Shown here piece by piece: positions 43,976 to 53,322 of a DNA stretch of 64,000 nt. Location of the stretch: positions 124,001 through 188,000 of the forward strand of contig NZ_NPFW01000017.1 of assembly GCF_002259405.1 (NCBI RefSeq), read 5' to 3'. Each line of letters begins with the position of its first letter. Within the stretch, counting starts at the first letter, position 1. The stretch is from Rhodococcus sp. 14-2483-1-2 (GTDB lineage: Bacteria; Actinomycetota; Actinomycetes; Mycobacteriales; Mycobacteriaceae). The translations under genes were made by a program, and so were the position numbers. Under the pieces are notes generated by a model. That model did not search any database and was not told the DNA's origin. It was given only the letters and a program-made list of their open reading frames with translations.

Positions 43976-44976
43976 CCGAGCCCGTCGACACGAACGACAA
44001 CGACACAGCGAGCAGCGGAGCCATGACGAACAAGTCGACGAGCGAGCAGACGATGACGGAGCCTGCCATCACGGAGCCTTCCATGACGGAGCCGCAGCGG
44101 TTGCTCCTGGTGCATGCGCATCCGGACGACGAGACCATCACCACCGGCGGCACCATTGCTCACTACGTTCGAGCCGGGGCGGACGTCACGGTGCTCACCT
44201 GCTCACTCGGTGAGGAAGGGGAAGTGATCGGTGAGACGTGGGCCGATCTGGTCGTCGACCGTGCCGATCAGCTCGGCGGCTATCGAATTCTGGAATTGCA
44301 TCGCGCTCTCGCGGCGCTGGGGTGCAACCCGCCTCGGTTCCTCGGTGGAGCCGGTCGTTGGCGAGATTCGGGAATGGCCGGTACGTCTGCTGCCCGCAAG
44401 CCGCGTGCGTTCGTCAACGCCGATCGCGACGAGGCTCTCGGAGCGCTCGTCGCGGTGATGCGTGAGCTCCGACCGCAGGTGGTCGTCGGATACGACCCCG
44501 AGGGCGGCTACGGCCATCCCGATCATCAGCAGGTGCACTCGTTGGTGACCGAGGCCGTCGAGGTCTGCGGGACGGATTCCCACCCCGGGGCCGGGTCGCC
44601 CTGGGAGGTGTCGAAGTTCTACTGGACCGTCACCGGCCATGATCAGTTGCAGGCGGGACTCGCAGCCATCGAGGAGATTCCCGCGCACTGGAGAATGCCC
44701 GAGGCCGGCGAGCTACCCAGCGTTCCCGAGAACACGATCACCACCGGCATCGACATCCGCGGTGTACTCGACGCCAAGCGCGACGCACTGCGCGCACACG
44801 CCACTCAGGTCACCGTTGCGCCGTCGGGTAGTGAGTACGCACTGTCCAACGACATCGCCCAACCGATACTGCTGGACGAGCAGTACGTGCTCGTCCGCGG
44901 CGAACTCTGCCCCGATGAGACGGGCAGGGAGAACGACCTGTTTGCCGGCGTACTAGGCTGTGCTTCGCATCACTGA
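43972..44976 (+). CDS. mshB: Mycothiol biosynthesis deacetylase MshB
   Basis: A 334-aa zinc deacetylase of the LmbE/PIG-L family that removes acetate from GlcNAc-Ins to give GlcN-Ins, step two of mycothiol synthesis. The zinc/base motif is LLVHAHPDDETITTGG, and a second zinc ligand sits in GGYGHPDHQQVH. The start overlaps the lpqW stop (ATGA). It gives an N-terminal tail of about 40 residues, mostly polar and with three MTEP repeats, that typical MshB proteins lack; later in-frame ATGs, for example the one two codons after the third repeat begins, could be used instead. Confidence 0.93.
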   Translation: MTEPVDTNDNDTASSGAMTNKSTSEQTMTEPAITEPSMTEPQRLLLVHAHPDDETITTGGTIAHYVRAGADVTVLTCSLGEEGEVIGETWADLVVDRADQLGGYRILELHRALAALGCNPPRFLGGAGRWRDSGMAGTSAARKPRAFVNADRDEALGALVAVMRELRPQVVVGYDPEGGYGHPDHQQVHSLVTEAVEVCGTDSHPGAGSPWEVSKFYWTVTGHDQLQAGLAAIEEIPAHWRMPEAGELPSVPENTITTGIDIRGVLDAKRDALRAHATQVTVAPSGSEYALSNDIAQPILLDEQYVLVRGELCPDETGRENDLFAGVLGCASHH

Positions 44977-45020
44977 ACGAACCACAGCATGAATCTCATC
45001 ACAGCAGGGGCGGAACACAC

Positions 45021-45179
45021 ATGTACAACTTCGTAGTGCAGGACGCGATCGTGGCGTTCGTCGATTCTCTCAAGCCGCAGTTCGGCGCACAGGCAGATCT
45101 GTACCAGTACGTTCTGGGCCAGATCGCCATGGGTGCGAGCAACTTGCTCACCTCGCTGGGATACCCGCCGGTTTCCTGA
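45021..45179 (+). CDS. Small hypothetical protein between mshB and the Rv1171-like gene
   Basis: A 52-aa open frame (MYNFVVQDAIVAFVDSLKPQ, FGAQADLYQYVLGQIAMGAS, NLLTSLGYPPVS) with AGGGGCGG about 7 nt before the ATG and high GC at third positions. It looks amphipathic-helical. It fits tightly after mshB (44 nt gap). I do not recognise a family, and it is too short to be sure. Confidence 0.5.
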   Translation: MYNFVVQDAIVAFVDSLKPQFGAQADLYQYVLGQIAMGASNLLTSLGYPPVS

Positions 45180-45245
45180 GGGCCGATGCCCGGTTTCTCG
45201 GATGCGATGCACTGAAACAACCCGGGCCAAGGCAGTATTGGGTGC

Positions 45246-45698
45246 ATGATCTCGAAGGCCGCATCCAATACTGTCGCCCTGGTGTCCTGGGCGACCGTCG
45301 CAGTACTGGTGTTCGACGGCTTCCTGTCCGGGATTCTGTCGGTCTTCTTCCTTCCGACCTATCTCGGGTCGGTGCAATTCCCCATCAGCGCAGTGCTGGG
45401 CGGAATCGCCAACGTCGCCTTGGTCCTGGCCGCACGCAAAGTAGCGGAACGGCCGATCTGGGTGGCGTCACCGCTCTTCGGATGGCTGTTCGCAATCGTG
45501 CTGTGCATGCTCGGTGGTCCGGGCAACGACGTTCTTCTCCTCGCCGATTGGCGCACGATGCTCCTCATCGTCGCGGGTGCAGGCCCGGCGGGAGTGTTGC
45601 TGTTCATGTTCCGCATGAAGGCGATCACAGCAGGCCTGCATGCCGACCCGCATCCCGCAGCACATCCTCGATCATCGTCGGAGTCAACAGTCCGGTGA
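45246..45698 (+). CDS. Rv1171-like integral membrane protein
   Basis: A 150-aa protein with four hydrophobic segments (residues about 10-30, 38-58, 72-92, 103-122) and a short basic tail. It occupies the place of Rv1171 between mshB and fbiC in M. tuberculosis and has similar size and topology; the homology is inferred from context. Function is unknown. Its 3' end overlaps the convergent uracil-DNA glycosylase gene by 74 nt. Confidence 0.75.
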   Translation: MISKAASNTVALVSWATVAVLVFDGFLSGILSVFFLPTYLGSVQFPISAVLGGIANVALVLAARKVAERPIWVASPLFGWLFAIVLCMLGGPGNDVLLLADWRTMLLIVAGAGPAGVLLFMFRMKAITAGLHADPHPAAHPRSSSESTVR

Positions 45699-46320
45699 AG
45701 GTGTTTCGCTGGCTCACGTGATAGCTGGCGAACACGGTGATCGACCCCAGGTCGAGCTCGACTCCGTGCCCGAATTTCGGTGCAGGCCTGGGTATCTCCC
45801 ATCCGTTGGCCGCCAGCATGGGCAGCAGGGACTGCCAGCCGAAGGCTCCGAGGACCAGCACCGACCGCAGCGTCGGACGCAGCAACCGTAATTCGTCGTC
45901 CAGCCAGGGCTTGCATCTGTCGCGCTCGGCAGGAGTCGGCTTGTTCTGCGGCGGAGCGCAGTGCACCGGTGCCGTGATGCGAACTCCGTTCAGTGTCAAC
46001 CCGTCTCCGATGTGCGTGGCGGTGGGTTGGCTGGCCAGACCGACCGCGTGCATCGCGCGATAGAGAACGTCGCCGCTCCTGTCCCCGGTGAACATCCGAC
46101 CGGTGCGGTTGGCACCGTGCGCTGCCGGGGCGAGTCCGACGATCGCCATCGATGCATCGGCCGGGCCGAAGCCCGGAACTGCCTTGCCCCAATATGTTTC
46201 GTCGGCGAAGGCGGCGCGCTTCTCGGCGGCGACCTGCTCGCGCCACCGCACCAGGCGAGGGCAGGCGCGGCACCCGGACACGGCGAGGTCGAGTTCCTCG
46301 ATGCTCTGCGGCCGCGTCAT
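45625..46320 (-). CDS. udgB: Uracil-DNA glycosylase family 5 (UdgB)
   Basis: A 231-aa Fe-S glycosylase that removes uracil and other deaminated bases. N-terminal cluster cysteines lie in CRACPRLVRWRE, motif A is IVGLAPAAHGANRTGRMFTG (no catalytic Asp, typical of family 5), more cysteines follow in HCAPPQNKPTPAERDRC, and motif B is YHVSQRNTF. M. tuberculosis has this enzyme as Rv1259. It starts 1 nt before the end of the upstream PH-domain gene, so translation is likely coupled. Confidence 0.92.
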   Translation of the reverse strand: MTRPQSIEELDLAVSGCRACPRLVRWREQVAAEKRAAFADETYWGKAVPGFGPADASMAIVGLAPAAHGANRTGRMFTGDRSGDVLYRAMHAVGLASQPTATHIGDGLTLNGVRITAPVHCAPPQNKPTPAERDRCKPWLDDELRLLRPTLRSVLVLGAFGWQSLLPMLAANGWEIPRPAPKFGHGVELDLGSITVFASYHVSQRNTFTGLLTPTMIEDVLRDAGRHAGLL

Positions 46321-46321
46321 C

Positions 46322-47851
46322 TCAGGTTCGTTGCAGCCAGACGTCCCCGGCTCCGGGGGTGACGGCGTCGATCATCGCCCACGCGTTCTCGATGGGGATG
46401 TCGATCACCTCGTAATGTCCGACGCCTGCGGGAGTCGCAGCGACGATGGTCGCCACCCCGGCGCGACGCTGAAAGAACGTCTGCCGCACGGTCCAACCGA
46501 TGATGCCCGCGGCTTCGAGGCTGTGGCGAGTCCTGTCGAGCGAACCGTGTCGGGTGATGAGCCAACCGGGCAGCACCGCATGGCCGAGGCCGCGGAAGCG
46601 ATCGTGAGCGAGCCCGAATGCGGCAACGAACAACACCCCGAGTGCGATCCACGCCAGGACCGGGATCGGTGCACCGACGTACTGTGCAACTCCCAGGCCG
46701 GCGGCGATGACCAGCAGGGGGAGCACTGCCCGGGTGTAGCGGCGTCGACGCGCTGCGGGTCCGTGCTGGAGCAGAGGACGATCGGCACTACCGTGCAGTC
46801 CGGCCTCGCCGAGCACGGTGGTCATCATGCGTAGCGCCTCGGCGCGTGGGGCCTGGGGGAGCAGCAGCGACGATTCTTTCTTCTCGGCGCTGACGCCGGT
46901 CATGATGGCGTCCAGCCTGGCACCACCGGCCGCACGCAGCAGCAGCGGTTCGGACAGAGAGGTGCCGCGTAGCCGCTTGCGATCGAGTGTCGACTGGCGA
47001 GTGCGCAGCAGTCCGTGGCTGACATGCATGGTGCGTCCCTGGTCCGTCACCGTCAGATTGGCGTAGGTCAGCAGGTAGCGGACGCACGCGAAGACGCTCG
47101 ACACGACGAGCAGTGCCATCAGCGCCACGACGACGAACATCGCGATTCCGAATCGCTCCGCTGAGTCGATGCTGTTGGAGACCACCGACGATTTCGCCAG
47201 TGTCTGCCCGAGTCCGTACTGGAACAGCACGCCGACGGCCGCAGCGATGGTGACGATGCCGGTGATGGAGAACGGCGCGAACCGCACCCACGAGAACTGC
47301 CAGTGCGCAATCTCCACGCCGGAATCCGCTGGTGCGCTGGATGTTCCGTCGGTCGTCGGAATCTGTCCCGAGACTCGCTGCAGCAGATCTTCGCGCAGTG
47401 CAGGCACCAGTGAGGTGTCGAGGGCGTTGAGCTCGAATGCCTCACCCCTGCCTGCCTGTTGGCCGGTGCCGATGCGCAGGATGGACAGGCCGAGTACGCG
47501 ATGCAGGACGTTCGCTTCCACGTCGACCGATCGAATTCTGTTGCGCGGAATCGAGAGCACCTTCTTCTGCAACACCCCGGTGCGCAGTTGCACGTGCACC
47601 GGGCCGATCCGGTAGCTGGTGGTGAACCACCGCAGAATCGCGAACACCACGACGACCGCGAGCAGGCCGACACTCCAGAAGTGGTTGCCGCTCTGGCTAC
47701 CGACGAAGAACGAGATCAACAGCACCGGCAGAATCTTGATGCCCTCGTTCACCGGATGTACCAACAACATGCGCTTGTCCAGGCGCAGCCACGGCTGCTC
47801 CTCCTCGACGGCGAGCAGTTCTGCCTGGTACTGCGGGTCACCGGCGGTCAC
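46322..47851 (-). CDS. PH domain (bPH_2) membrane protein, YdbT-like
   Basis: A 509-aa membrane protein with repeated bacterial PH domains of the bPH_2/DUF304 type, each preceded by paired hydrophobic helices; the signature blocks are RIGPVHVQLRTGVLQKKVLS and, in later repeats, RTMHVSHGLLRTRQSTLDRK and ITRHGSLDRTRHSLEAAGII. Bacillus YdbS/YdbT work together in envelope stress or bacteriocin resistance. The GTG overlaps the upstream gene's TGA (GTGA), so the two subunits are co-translated. Longer reading frames upstream run antisense to nothing real and are discarded. Confidence 0.85.
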   Translation of the reverse strand: MTAGDPQYQAELLAVEEEQPWLRLDKRMLLVHPVNEGIKILPVLLISFFVGSQSGNHFWSVGLLAVVVVFAILRWFTTSYRIGPVHVQLRTGVLQKKVLSIPRNRIRSVDVEANVLHRVLGLSILRIGTGQQAGRGEAFELNALDTSLVPALREDLLQRVSGQIPTTDGTSSAPADSGVEIAHWQFSWVRFAPFSITGIVTIAAAVGVLFQYGLGQTLAKSSVVSNSIDSAERFGIAMFVVVALMALLVVSSVFACVRYLLTYANLTVTDQGRTMHVSHGLLRTRQSTLDRKRLRGTSLSEPLLLRAAGGARLDAIMTGVSAEKKESSLLLPQAPRAEALRMMTTVLGEAGLHGSADRPLLQHGPAARRRRYTRAVLPLLVIAAGLGVAQYVGAPIPVLAWIALGVLFVAAFGLAHDRFRGLGHAVLPGWLITRHGSLDRTRHSLEAAGIIGWTVRQTFFQRRAGVATIVAATPAGVGHYEVIDIPIENAWAMIDAVTPGAGDVWLQRT

Positions 47852-48327
47852 GTTGCGTCCCCGACGGTACGGCCGGCGATGTCGGTCAGTCGCGCGACCG
47901 TCTTGTCCGCGACATCCTGATCGAGCGCGGTGATCTTCACCGCGCCCGCGGACGATGCCGTCGTGACGGTGACGGTTGCCAACCCCAACAGCCGGTCGAG
48001 CGGTCCGCGTTCGGTGTCGACGGTCTGCACCCGCGAGATCGGCGCGATGCGTCGCTCCTGGCTCAGCCAGCCGGTGCGGGTGTAGACCGCGGTGTCGCTG
48101 ATCTCCCAGCGATGCACGCGGTACCGCCACTGCGGCACGACCGCGATGTGCAGGGCCGCCAAAACCACCGTCGCCGCGAGAACGGCAACGTGGGGCCACG
48201 TCGTCGCATTCGAGTCGACGACGGCCCAGACGATCTGGGCGACGAAGATCGGTAGCCACAGCAGACCGGCACTCAGAGCCCAGAGCAGGCGTGCACGCGG
48301 AGACGGTTGCCACTGTGGATCGGTCAT
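47848..48327 (-). CDS. PH domain (bPH_2) membrane protein, YdbS-like
   Basis: A 159-aa protein with two N-terminal membrane helices (LLWALSAGLLWLPIFVAQIV; VAVLAATVVLAALHIAV) and one bPH_2 domain (WEISDTAVYTRTGWLSQERR, ISRVQTVDTERGPLDRLLGL). It is the small partner of the downstream multi-PH protein, with a 4-nt overlap. A GTG three codons upstream is another possible start. Confidence 0.85.
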   Translation of the reverse strand: MTDPQWQPSPRARLLWALSAGLLWLPIFVAQIVWAVVDSNATTWPHVAVLAATVVLAALHIAVVPQWRYRVHRWEISDTAVYTRTGWLSQERRIAPISRVQTVDTERGPLDRLLGLATVTVTTASSAGAVKITALDQDVADKTVARLTDIAGRTVGDAT

Positions 48328-48346
48328 CGTTGTCACGGGTGCAAAC

Positions 48347-49390
48347 CTAGCCGTCCGTTCGTGCCGCGGTCGTGACGACGCGGTGCACGAACCGCAACTT
48401 CTCGTGCACCGGTTGCGGAATGATGAAGGGATAGAGGTCGCCCTTGCCCATCGACCTGTTGACCCTGTTGAACACTCCCGACAGGATCTGCCAGTCCTCG
48501 AGGATGTCGTCGAGATCTGCGTCGTGATAGCTCGTTCGAGGAGCGACATCGTCTCGCATTGCCCAGGCCGCCAGGTCGGCGCGCAGCATCACTCCGGACT
48601 CGGCCGCAGTGGCCAGTGTGTCGGTGATGTGCAGGTAGTGGGCGAAGCACTCCGCGAAGTCCTCCCACGGATGCATCGTGGCGTACTCCGAGATGAAACT
48701 CTGCTGCCAGTCCTCGGGTGCACCGAACTTGTAGTGACGTGCGATCGCGTCCGAGTAACTTGCGCGCTCATCGCCGAACAGCACTCGACAGTCGTCGATG
48801 AGCGGACCGTTCTCGACGAGGATGTTCTCGTAGTAGTGGCCGACCTCGTGCCGCAGATGACCGAGCATGGTCCGATACGGTTCGCGAAGCCGCACCCTCA
48901 AGGCCTCGCGGTGTGCGTCGAGGGACTCCGCCAGGTCGATGGTGATGACACCGTTGGCATGGCCGATGGTGACCTGCTGACCGGATGTGCGGGAAGACAA
49001 CAGGTCGAATGCCAGGCCGCCGTCACGCTGTCGGTACGAATCGACGGGTAGGCCCAGATCCAGCAGCTGGAAGAGAAGCTGACGGAGGGAAGCGGACGCG
49101 TCGGCTAGCTTTTCGAGTGCGATCGTGTCGTCGCTCTCGGGCCTGCGGCGTATGAGACGGCCCGCCGCACACTGCCCACTGCCGGAGTCCTCGGCAACCA
49201 GCCAGTTGCACTGCCACGACCAGTTGACGCAACGGTGCCAGCGCACCCCGTCGACGACGACCTCGTCGTCCGGGATCGCGACCAGGGTTCTGGACGGGAG
49301 ATGAAGGCCGAGGAGCGTCGAGCACGATGGGCAGCTCTGCGACTCGAAGGGGGCGAGTCGGCCGCAGGCCGGGCAGGCGAAAGCGCGCAT
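48347..49390 (-). CDS. Putative zinc-binding metallopeptidase (DUF2248)
   Basis: A 347-aa protein. A zinc ribbon at the N-terminus has CPAC (C6, C9) and CPSC (C20, C23), and a further Cys-rich segment follows (C54, C61, C74). The peptidase motif is HEVGHYYE (181-188), preceded by LGHLR and followed by the family pattern EYATMHPWEDFAECFAHYLH. The family is predicted to be peptidases, but no substrate is known. It is upstream of the PH-domain operon on the same strand, 20 nt away. Confidence 0.85.
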   Translation of the reverse strand: MRAFACPACGRLAPFESQSCPSCSTLLGLHLPSRTLVAIPDDEVVVDGVRWHRCVNWSWQCNWLVAEDSGSGQCAAGRLIRRRPESDDTIALEKLADASASLRQLLFQLLDLGLPVDSYRQRDGGLAFDLLSSRTSGQQVTIGHANGVITIDLAESLDAHREALRVRLREPYRTMLGHLRHEVGHYYENILVENGPLIDDCRVLFGDERASYSDAIARHYKFGAPEDWQQSFISEYATMHPWEDFAECFAHYLHITDTLATAAESGVMLRADLAAWAMRDDVAPRTSYHDADLDDILEDWQILSGVFNRVNRSMGKGDLYPFIIPQPVHEKLRFVHRVVTTAARTDG

Positions 49391-49539
49391 GAACAGGAGC
49401 TTCCCACGATGGCGTGCGCTTTCCCGCCCGTACGAACGAGGGCGACCTGAGTCGTTACCGAATGGCGACGTTCGGATCGGCGACGGACTACCGACCCCTG
49501 CGGTGGCACGTGCGTACCAGGAAGGCGCATGATCGTTGG

Positions 49540-52080
49540 GTGACTTCTCTACCGGACTCCGTACCAGCTCCCTCCGCGATGCGACGAGTGTTGCGCCGCG
49601 CCCGCGACGGAGTGTCTCTCAACGTCGACGAGGCCACGGTGTTGCTGCACGCCCGTGGCGAGGATCTGACCGATCTGATGGCGTCGGCGTCCCGGGTGCG
49701 TGATGCGGGACTCGAATCCGCAGGCCGGCCGAAGACGGTGTCGTACTCGCGAAAGGTGTTCGTACCCATCACGCGGTTGTGCCGCGACAAGTGCCACTAC
49801 TGCACATTCGTGACCGTGCCGGGCAAGTTGAATGCCGCAGGCCACGGGATGTTCATGGATCCCGACGAGATCATCGACGTCGCTCGCAAGGGTGCCGCAC
49901 TCGGGTGCAAGGAAGCGCTGTTCACCCTCGGTGACCGGCCGGAGGAGCGGTGGCCGGAGGCCAAGGCGTGGCTCGACTCCCGCGGCTACGACTCGACCCT
50001 CGACTACGTGCGCGCCATGTCGATCAGGGTGCTCGAGGAGACCGGTCTGCTGCCACATCTCAACCCCGGAGTGATGTCGTGGCAGGAACTTTCGCGACTC
50101 AAGCCCGTCGCCCCGTCGATGGGCATGATGCTCGAGACCACCTCGCGTCGGTTGTTCGAGGAAAAGGGGCAGGCGCACTACGGCAGCCCCGACAAGGATC
50201 CCGAGGTTCGGCTGCGGACCTTGACCGACGCGGGTCGTCTGAACATCCCGTTCACCACCGGAATTCTGGTGGGAATCGGCGAGACGCTGCGCGACCGCGC
50301 CGAGTCGATCATGGCAATTCGTAAGGTGCACAAGTCATTCGGGCACGTGCAAGAAATCATCGTGCAGAACTTCCTGGCCAAGTCCGATACCGCGATGCGG
50401 TCCGTGCCCGATGCAGGTCTCGAAGAATTCCTGGCGACGATCGCGGTGACCCGCATGGTGGTCGGCCCGTCGATGCGGATTCAGGCCCCGCCGAACCTCG
50501 TCGCAGCGGAGGAAACCGCAGCGTTGCTGGGCGCAGGCGTCGACGATTGGGGTGGCGTCTCGCCGCTCACTCCCGATCACGTCAATCCCGAGCGGCCGTG
50601 GCCGAATCTCGACACCCTGGCCGAACTGTCGGCGTCGGCCGGTTACACGCTCGTGGAACGTACTGCCGCGCAGCCGCAGTACGTACTGGCCGGTGCTCCG
50701 TGGATCGACCCGCGGATCTCCGCGCACGTGCGGGCCCTCGCCGATCCCGAGACCGGCATGGCGCGCGAGGGAGTGAATCCGACGGGTCTGCCATGGCAGG
50801 AGCCGGACGAGGAGTGGGAGTCCTCGGGCCGGGTCGATCTGAACACCGAGATCGACACCCAGGGCCGCAACACCGAGACCCGCTCGGATCTGGCGAATGC
50901 CTTCGGCGACTGGGAGTCCATTCGTGAGCAGGTGCGCGATCTCGCCGGGCTCGAGCGGGTGGATCGCGACCTGGTGTCGGCGTTGACGGCAGCGGAGAAG
51001 GACCCGGCCGGGTTGTCCGACGAGCAGTACCTCGCGCTCGCAACGGCCGAGGGCCCGGGAATGGATGCCGTCGCCGCGCTCGCCGACGATCTGCGCAAGC
51101 AGGTCAACGGAGACACCGTCACCTACGTGGTGAACCGGAACATCAACTTCACCAACATCTGCTACACCGGGTGCCGCTTCTGCGCGTTCGCCCAGCGCAA
51201 GGGCGACGCCGATGCCTTCACCCTGTCCACCGCCGAGGTCGCCGATCGAGCGTGGGAAGCGCACGTCGTCGGTGCGACCGAGGTCTGCATGCAGGGCGGC
51301 ATCGACCCCGAACTGCCGGTGACCGGGTACGCCGATCTGGTGCGTGCGGTCAAGGCCAAGGTGCCGTCGATGCACGTGCACGCGTTCTCGCCGATGGAGA
51401 TCGTCAACGGCGCATCCCGCGGCGGTCAGTCGATCCGCGAGTGGCTCACCGAACTCCGGGCAGCCGGGCTGGACTCGATCCCGGGTACGGCCGCGGAGAT
51501 CCTCGACGACGAGGTCCGCTGGGTGCTCACCAAGGGCAAGCTGCCTGCTGCCGAGTGGATCGAAGTGATCACCACCGCGCACGAGGTGGGCCTGCGGTCG
51601 AGCTCGACGATGATGTACGGCCACGTCGACAATCCGTCGCACTGGGTCGGTCACCTCAACGTGCTCAAGAAGATCCAGGACAAGACCGGTGGGTTCACCG
51701 AGTTCGTGCCGCTACCGTTCGTGCACCAGTCCTCGCCGTTGTATCTGGCCGGGGCCTCGCGACCCGGCCCGACCAACCGGGACAACCGCGCGGTGCACGC
51801 CCTGGCCAGGATCATGCTGCACGGCCGAATCGACAACATCCAGACATCGTGGGTGAAATTGGGAATCACGGGTACACAGGCGATGCTGAACGGAGGCGCG
51901 AACGATCTGGGCGGGACCCTGATGGAGGAGACGATCTCACGGATGGCGGGTTCGCAGAACGGTTCGGAGAAGACCGTCGCGGAGCTGCACGAGATCGCCG
52001 ACGGCATCGGACGACCGGTTCGTCAGCGCACCACCACATACGACCCGGCCCCGGCCGTGTCGGTTGCCGGCCTGATCTGA
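49540..52080 (+). CDS. fbiC: 7,8-didemethyl-8-hydroxy-5-deazariboflavin (FO) synthase, CofG-CofH fusion
   Basis: An 846-aa enzyme with two radical SAM halves that condense a tyrosine-derived species with a pyrimidine intermediate to make FO, the chromophore of F420. The CofG half binds its cluster with CRDKCHYC (C81, C85, C88) and the CofH half with CYTGCRFC (C541, C545, C548). Length and layout match M. tuberculosis FbiC (about 856 aa). The start is uncertain: the GTG at 49540 aligns with the family N-terminus, and an ATG at 49462 would add 26 residues. F420 use fits the luciferase-like remnant at 14.6 kb. Confidence 0.95.
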   Translation: MTSLPDSVPAPSAMRRVLRRARDGVSLNVDEATVLLHARGEDLTDLMASASRVRDAGLESAGRPKTVSYSRKVFVPITRLCRDKCHYCTFVTVPGKLNAAGHGMFMDPDEIIDVARKGAALGCKEALFTLGDRPEERWPEAKAWLDSRGYDSTLDYVRAMSIRVLEETGLLPHLNPGVMSWQELSRLKPVAPSMGMMLETTSRRLFEEKGQAHYGSPDKDPEVRLRTLTDAGRLNIPFTTGILVGIGETLRDRAESIMAIRKVHKSFGHVQEIIVQNFLAKSDTAMRSVPDAGLEEFLATIAVTRMVVGPSMRIQAPPNLVAAEETAALLGAGVDDWGGVSPLTPDHVNPERPWPNLDTLAELSASAGYTLVERTAAQPQYVLAGAPWIDPRISAHVRALADPETGMAREGVNPTGLPWQEPDEEWESSGRVDLNTEIDTQGRNTETRSDLANAFGDWESIREQVRDLAGLERVDRDLVSALTAAEKDPAGLSDEQYLALATAEGPGMDAVAALADDLRKQVNGDTVTYVVNRNINFTNICYTGCRFCAFAQRKGDADAFTLSTAEVADRAWEAHVVGATEVCMQGGIDPELPVTGYADLVRAVKAKVPSMHVHAFSPMEIVNGASRGGQSIREWLTELRAAGLDSIPGTAAEILDDEVRWVLTKGKLPAAEWIEVITTAHEVGLRSSSTMMYGHVDNPSHWVGHLNVLKKIQDKTGGFTEFVPLPFVHQSSPLYLAGASRPGPTNRDNRAVHALARIMLHGRIDNIQTSWVKLGITGTQAMLNGGANDLGGTLMEETISRMAGSQNGSEKTVAELHEIADGIGRPVRQRTTTYDPAPAVSVAGLI

Positions 52081-52118
52081 CCCTCGGGTCCCTCTTCTCG
52101 AAATGGAGCTTGTCTGAC

Positions 52119-52877
52119 ATGGACGACCGTCGCGTCGCCGCGGTGCTGAGCAGCGCCGTCGCCATCATTCATCCCGTGCTGGACATCCTGGCCACACGGG
52201 ACCCGATCGGACTCAAGGGGCGGACGTTCCGCGAGTCCTCTGCGGACGATTCGACCCTCGACAACGTCATCGATTTCCTCGCGAAAGCCTTCGACACCAC
52301 CGACTTCCCCGGCACCGCAGGCTGGGAGAAGCTCGACAGTGACGCTCGCTCGCAGTGGTGGGTCAATCGCATCGGTGCCCTCAACACCGTTGCCGTCGCA
52401 TTTCCCGGTGTGTTCGGCATCCTGGTCAACCGGCTGCCGATCCAGGATCTGCTCGGGTTCGCCAACCAGGCGATGGTGCTCGTGGCCGTGGCGCGCGAAT
52501 CGGGTGTGACCGACCGCGAGACGCACGTGGAGCTGCTCGGATCGGTGCTGTGCAAGCGTGATCTGACGTCCCTGGCCGACAGTGTTCCGGCGAAGAAGGA
52601 AGAGTCCCCCAAGTCGGGTCCGTTCGCGTTGCTGCGCGGCATGTGGCAGATCGCGAACGTGCTGCGCGACGTCTCCGGTGAGTTGGAGAAGCGTCCGCAT
52701 CCGCGTGGGGTCTACCGCGTCCTCGGTGCCATCCCGCTCGTCGGAGGTGTCGCCGGATATCTCGGCGAGCGCGGCGCTCTCTCGCGTGCTGCGAAACAGG
52801 GACGTAAGTGGCTCGCCGCCCACCGTAAGGCCGCTGCCATCGGCGAAAGCTCACCGGCGAAGCGACTGCGGGGATAG
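52119..52877 (+). CDS. Hypothetical protein between fbiC and fdxA
   Basis: A 252-aa protein starting MDDRRVAAVLSSAVAIIHPV. It is mostly helical with moderately hydrophobic stretches (NTVAVAFPGVFGILVNRLP; LLGFANQAMVLVAVARESGV; VLGAIPLVGGVAGYLG), which suggests membrane association rather than full insertion, and a Lys/Arg-rich tail. GGAG lies about 10 nt before the ATG. I do not recognise a family. A hairpin follows at 52882-52909. Confidence 0.75.
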   Translation: MDDRRVAAVLSSAVAIIHPVLDILATRDPIGLKGRTFRESSADDSTLDNVIDFLAKAFDTTDFPGTAGWEKLDSDARSQWWVNRIGALNTVAVAFPGVFGILVNRLPIQDLLGFANQAMVLVAVARESGVTDRETHVELLGSVLCKRDLTSLADSVPAKKEESPKSGPFALLRGMWQIANVLRDVSGELEKRPHPRGVYRVLGAIPLVGGVAGYLGERGALSRAAKQGRKWLAAHRKAAAIGESSPAKRLRG

Positions 52878-52881
52878 CCGC

Positions 52882-52909
52882 CCGAGCCAGGTGAGGTCAC
52901 CCTGCTCGG
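52882..52909 (+). terminator. Weak hairpin before fdxA
   Basis: CCGAGC (52882-52887) pairs with GCTCGG (52904-52909), enclosing the palindrome GGTGAGGTCACC, 5 nt after the upstream stop. The tight apex makes it a modest terminator candidate. Confidence 0.35.
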
Positions 52910-52990
52910 TTTGCTTCAGGTTCGGACGGCGATACTAGGATGCTCAGGGCGCGCGAGCGCCCACGATCGATACAGGAGGGGAGAGCAGCA

Positions 52991-53314
52991 GTGACTTACT
53001 CGATTGCAGAACCGTGCGTAGATGTACTGGACAAAGCGTGCATCGAAGAGTGCCCGGTGGATTGCATCTACGAGGGTAACCGAATGCTGTACATCCACCC
53101 CGACGAATGCGTCGACTGCGGAGCCTGCGAGCCGGTGTGCCCCGTCGAGGCCATTTTCTACGAGGACGACGTTCCCGAGCAGTGGAGCGCGTACGTAGGT
53201 GCCAATGTCGACTTCTTCGACGACCTGGGATCTCCCGGCGGAGCGGCGAAGCTCGGCAAGACCGACTACGACCCTCCCTTCATCAAGGCTCTGCCTCCCA
53301 TGGGCGAGAACTGA
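52991..53314 (+). CDS. fdxA: Ferredoxin FdxA (7Fe, FdxC-type)
   Basis: A 107-aa bacterial-type ferredoxin with 3Fe-4S and 4Fe-4S clusters. The first group of cysteines is C9, C17, C21 and C25 (ACIEECPVDC) and the second is CVDCGACEPVCP (C40, C43, C46, C50), followed by the usual mycobacterial C-terminal extension. GGAGGGGAG lies before the GTG. It carries electrons for cytochromes P450 or other oxidoreductases. fdxA-dapC is a conserved pair. Confidence 0.95.
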   Translation: MTYSIAEPCVDVLDKACIEECPVDCIYEGNRMLYIHPDECVDCGACEPVCPVEAIFYEDDVPEQWSAYVGANVDFFDDLGSPGGAAKLGKTDYDPPFIKALPPMGEN

Positions 53315-53322
53315 CGATCTTG

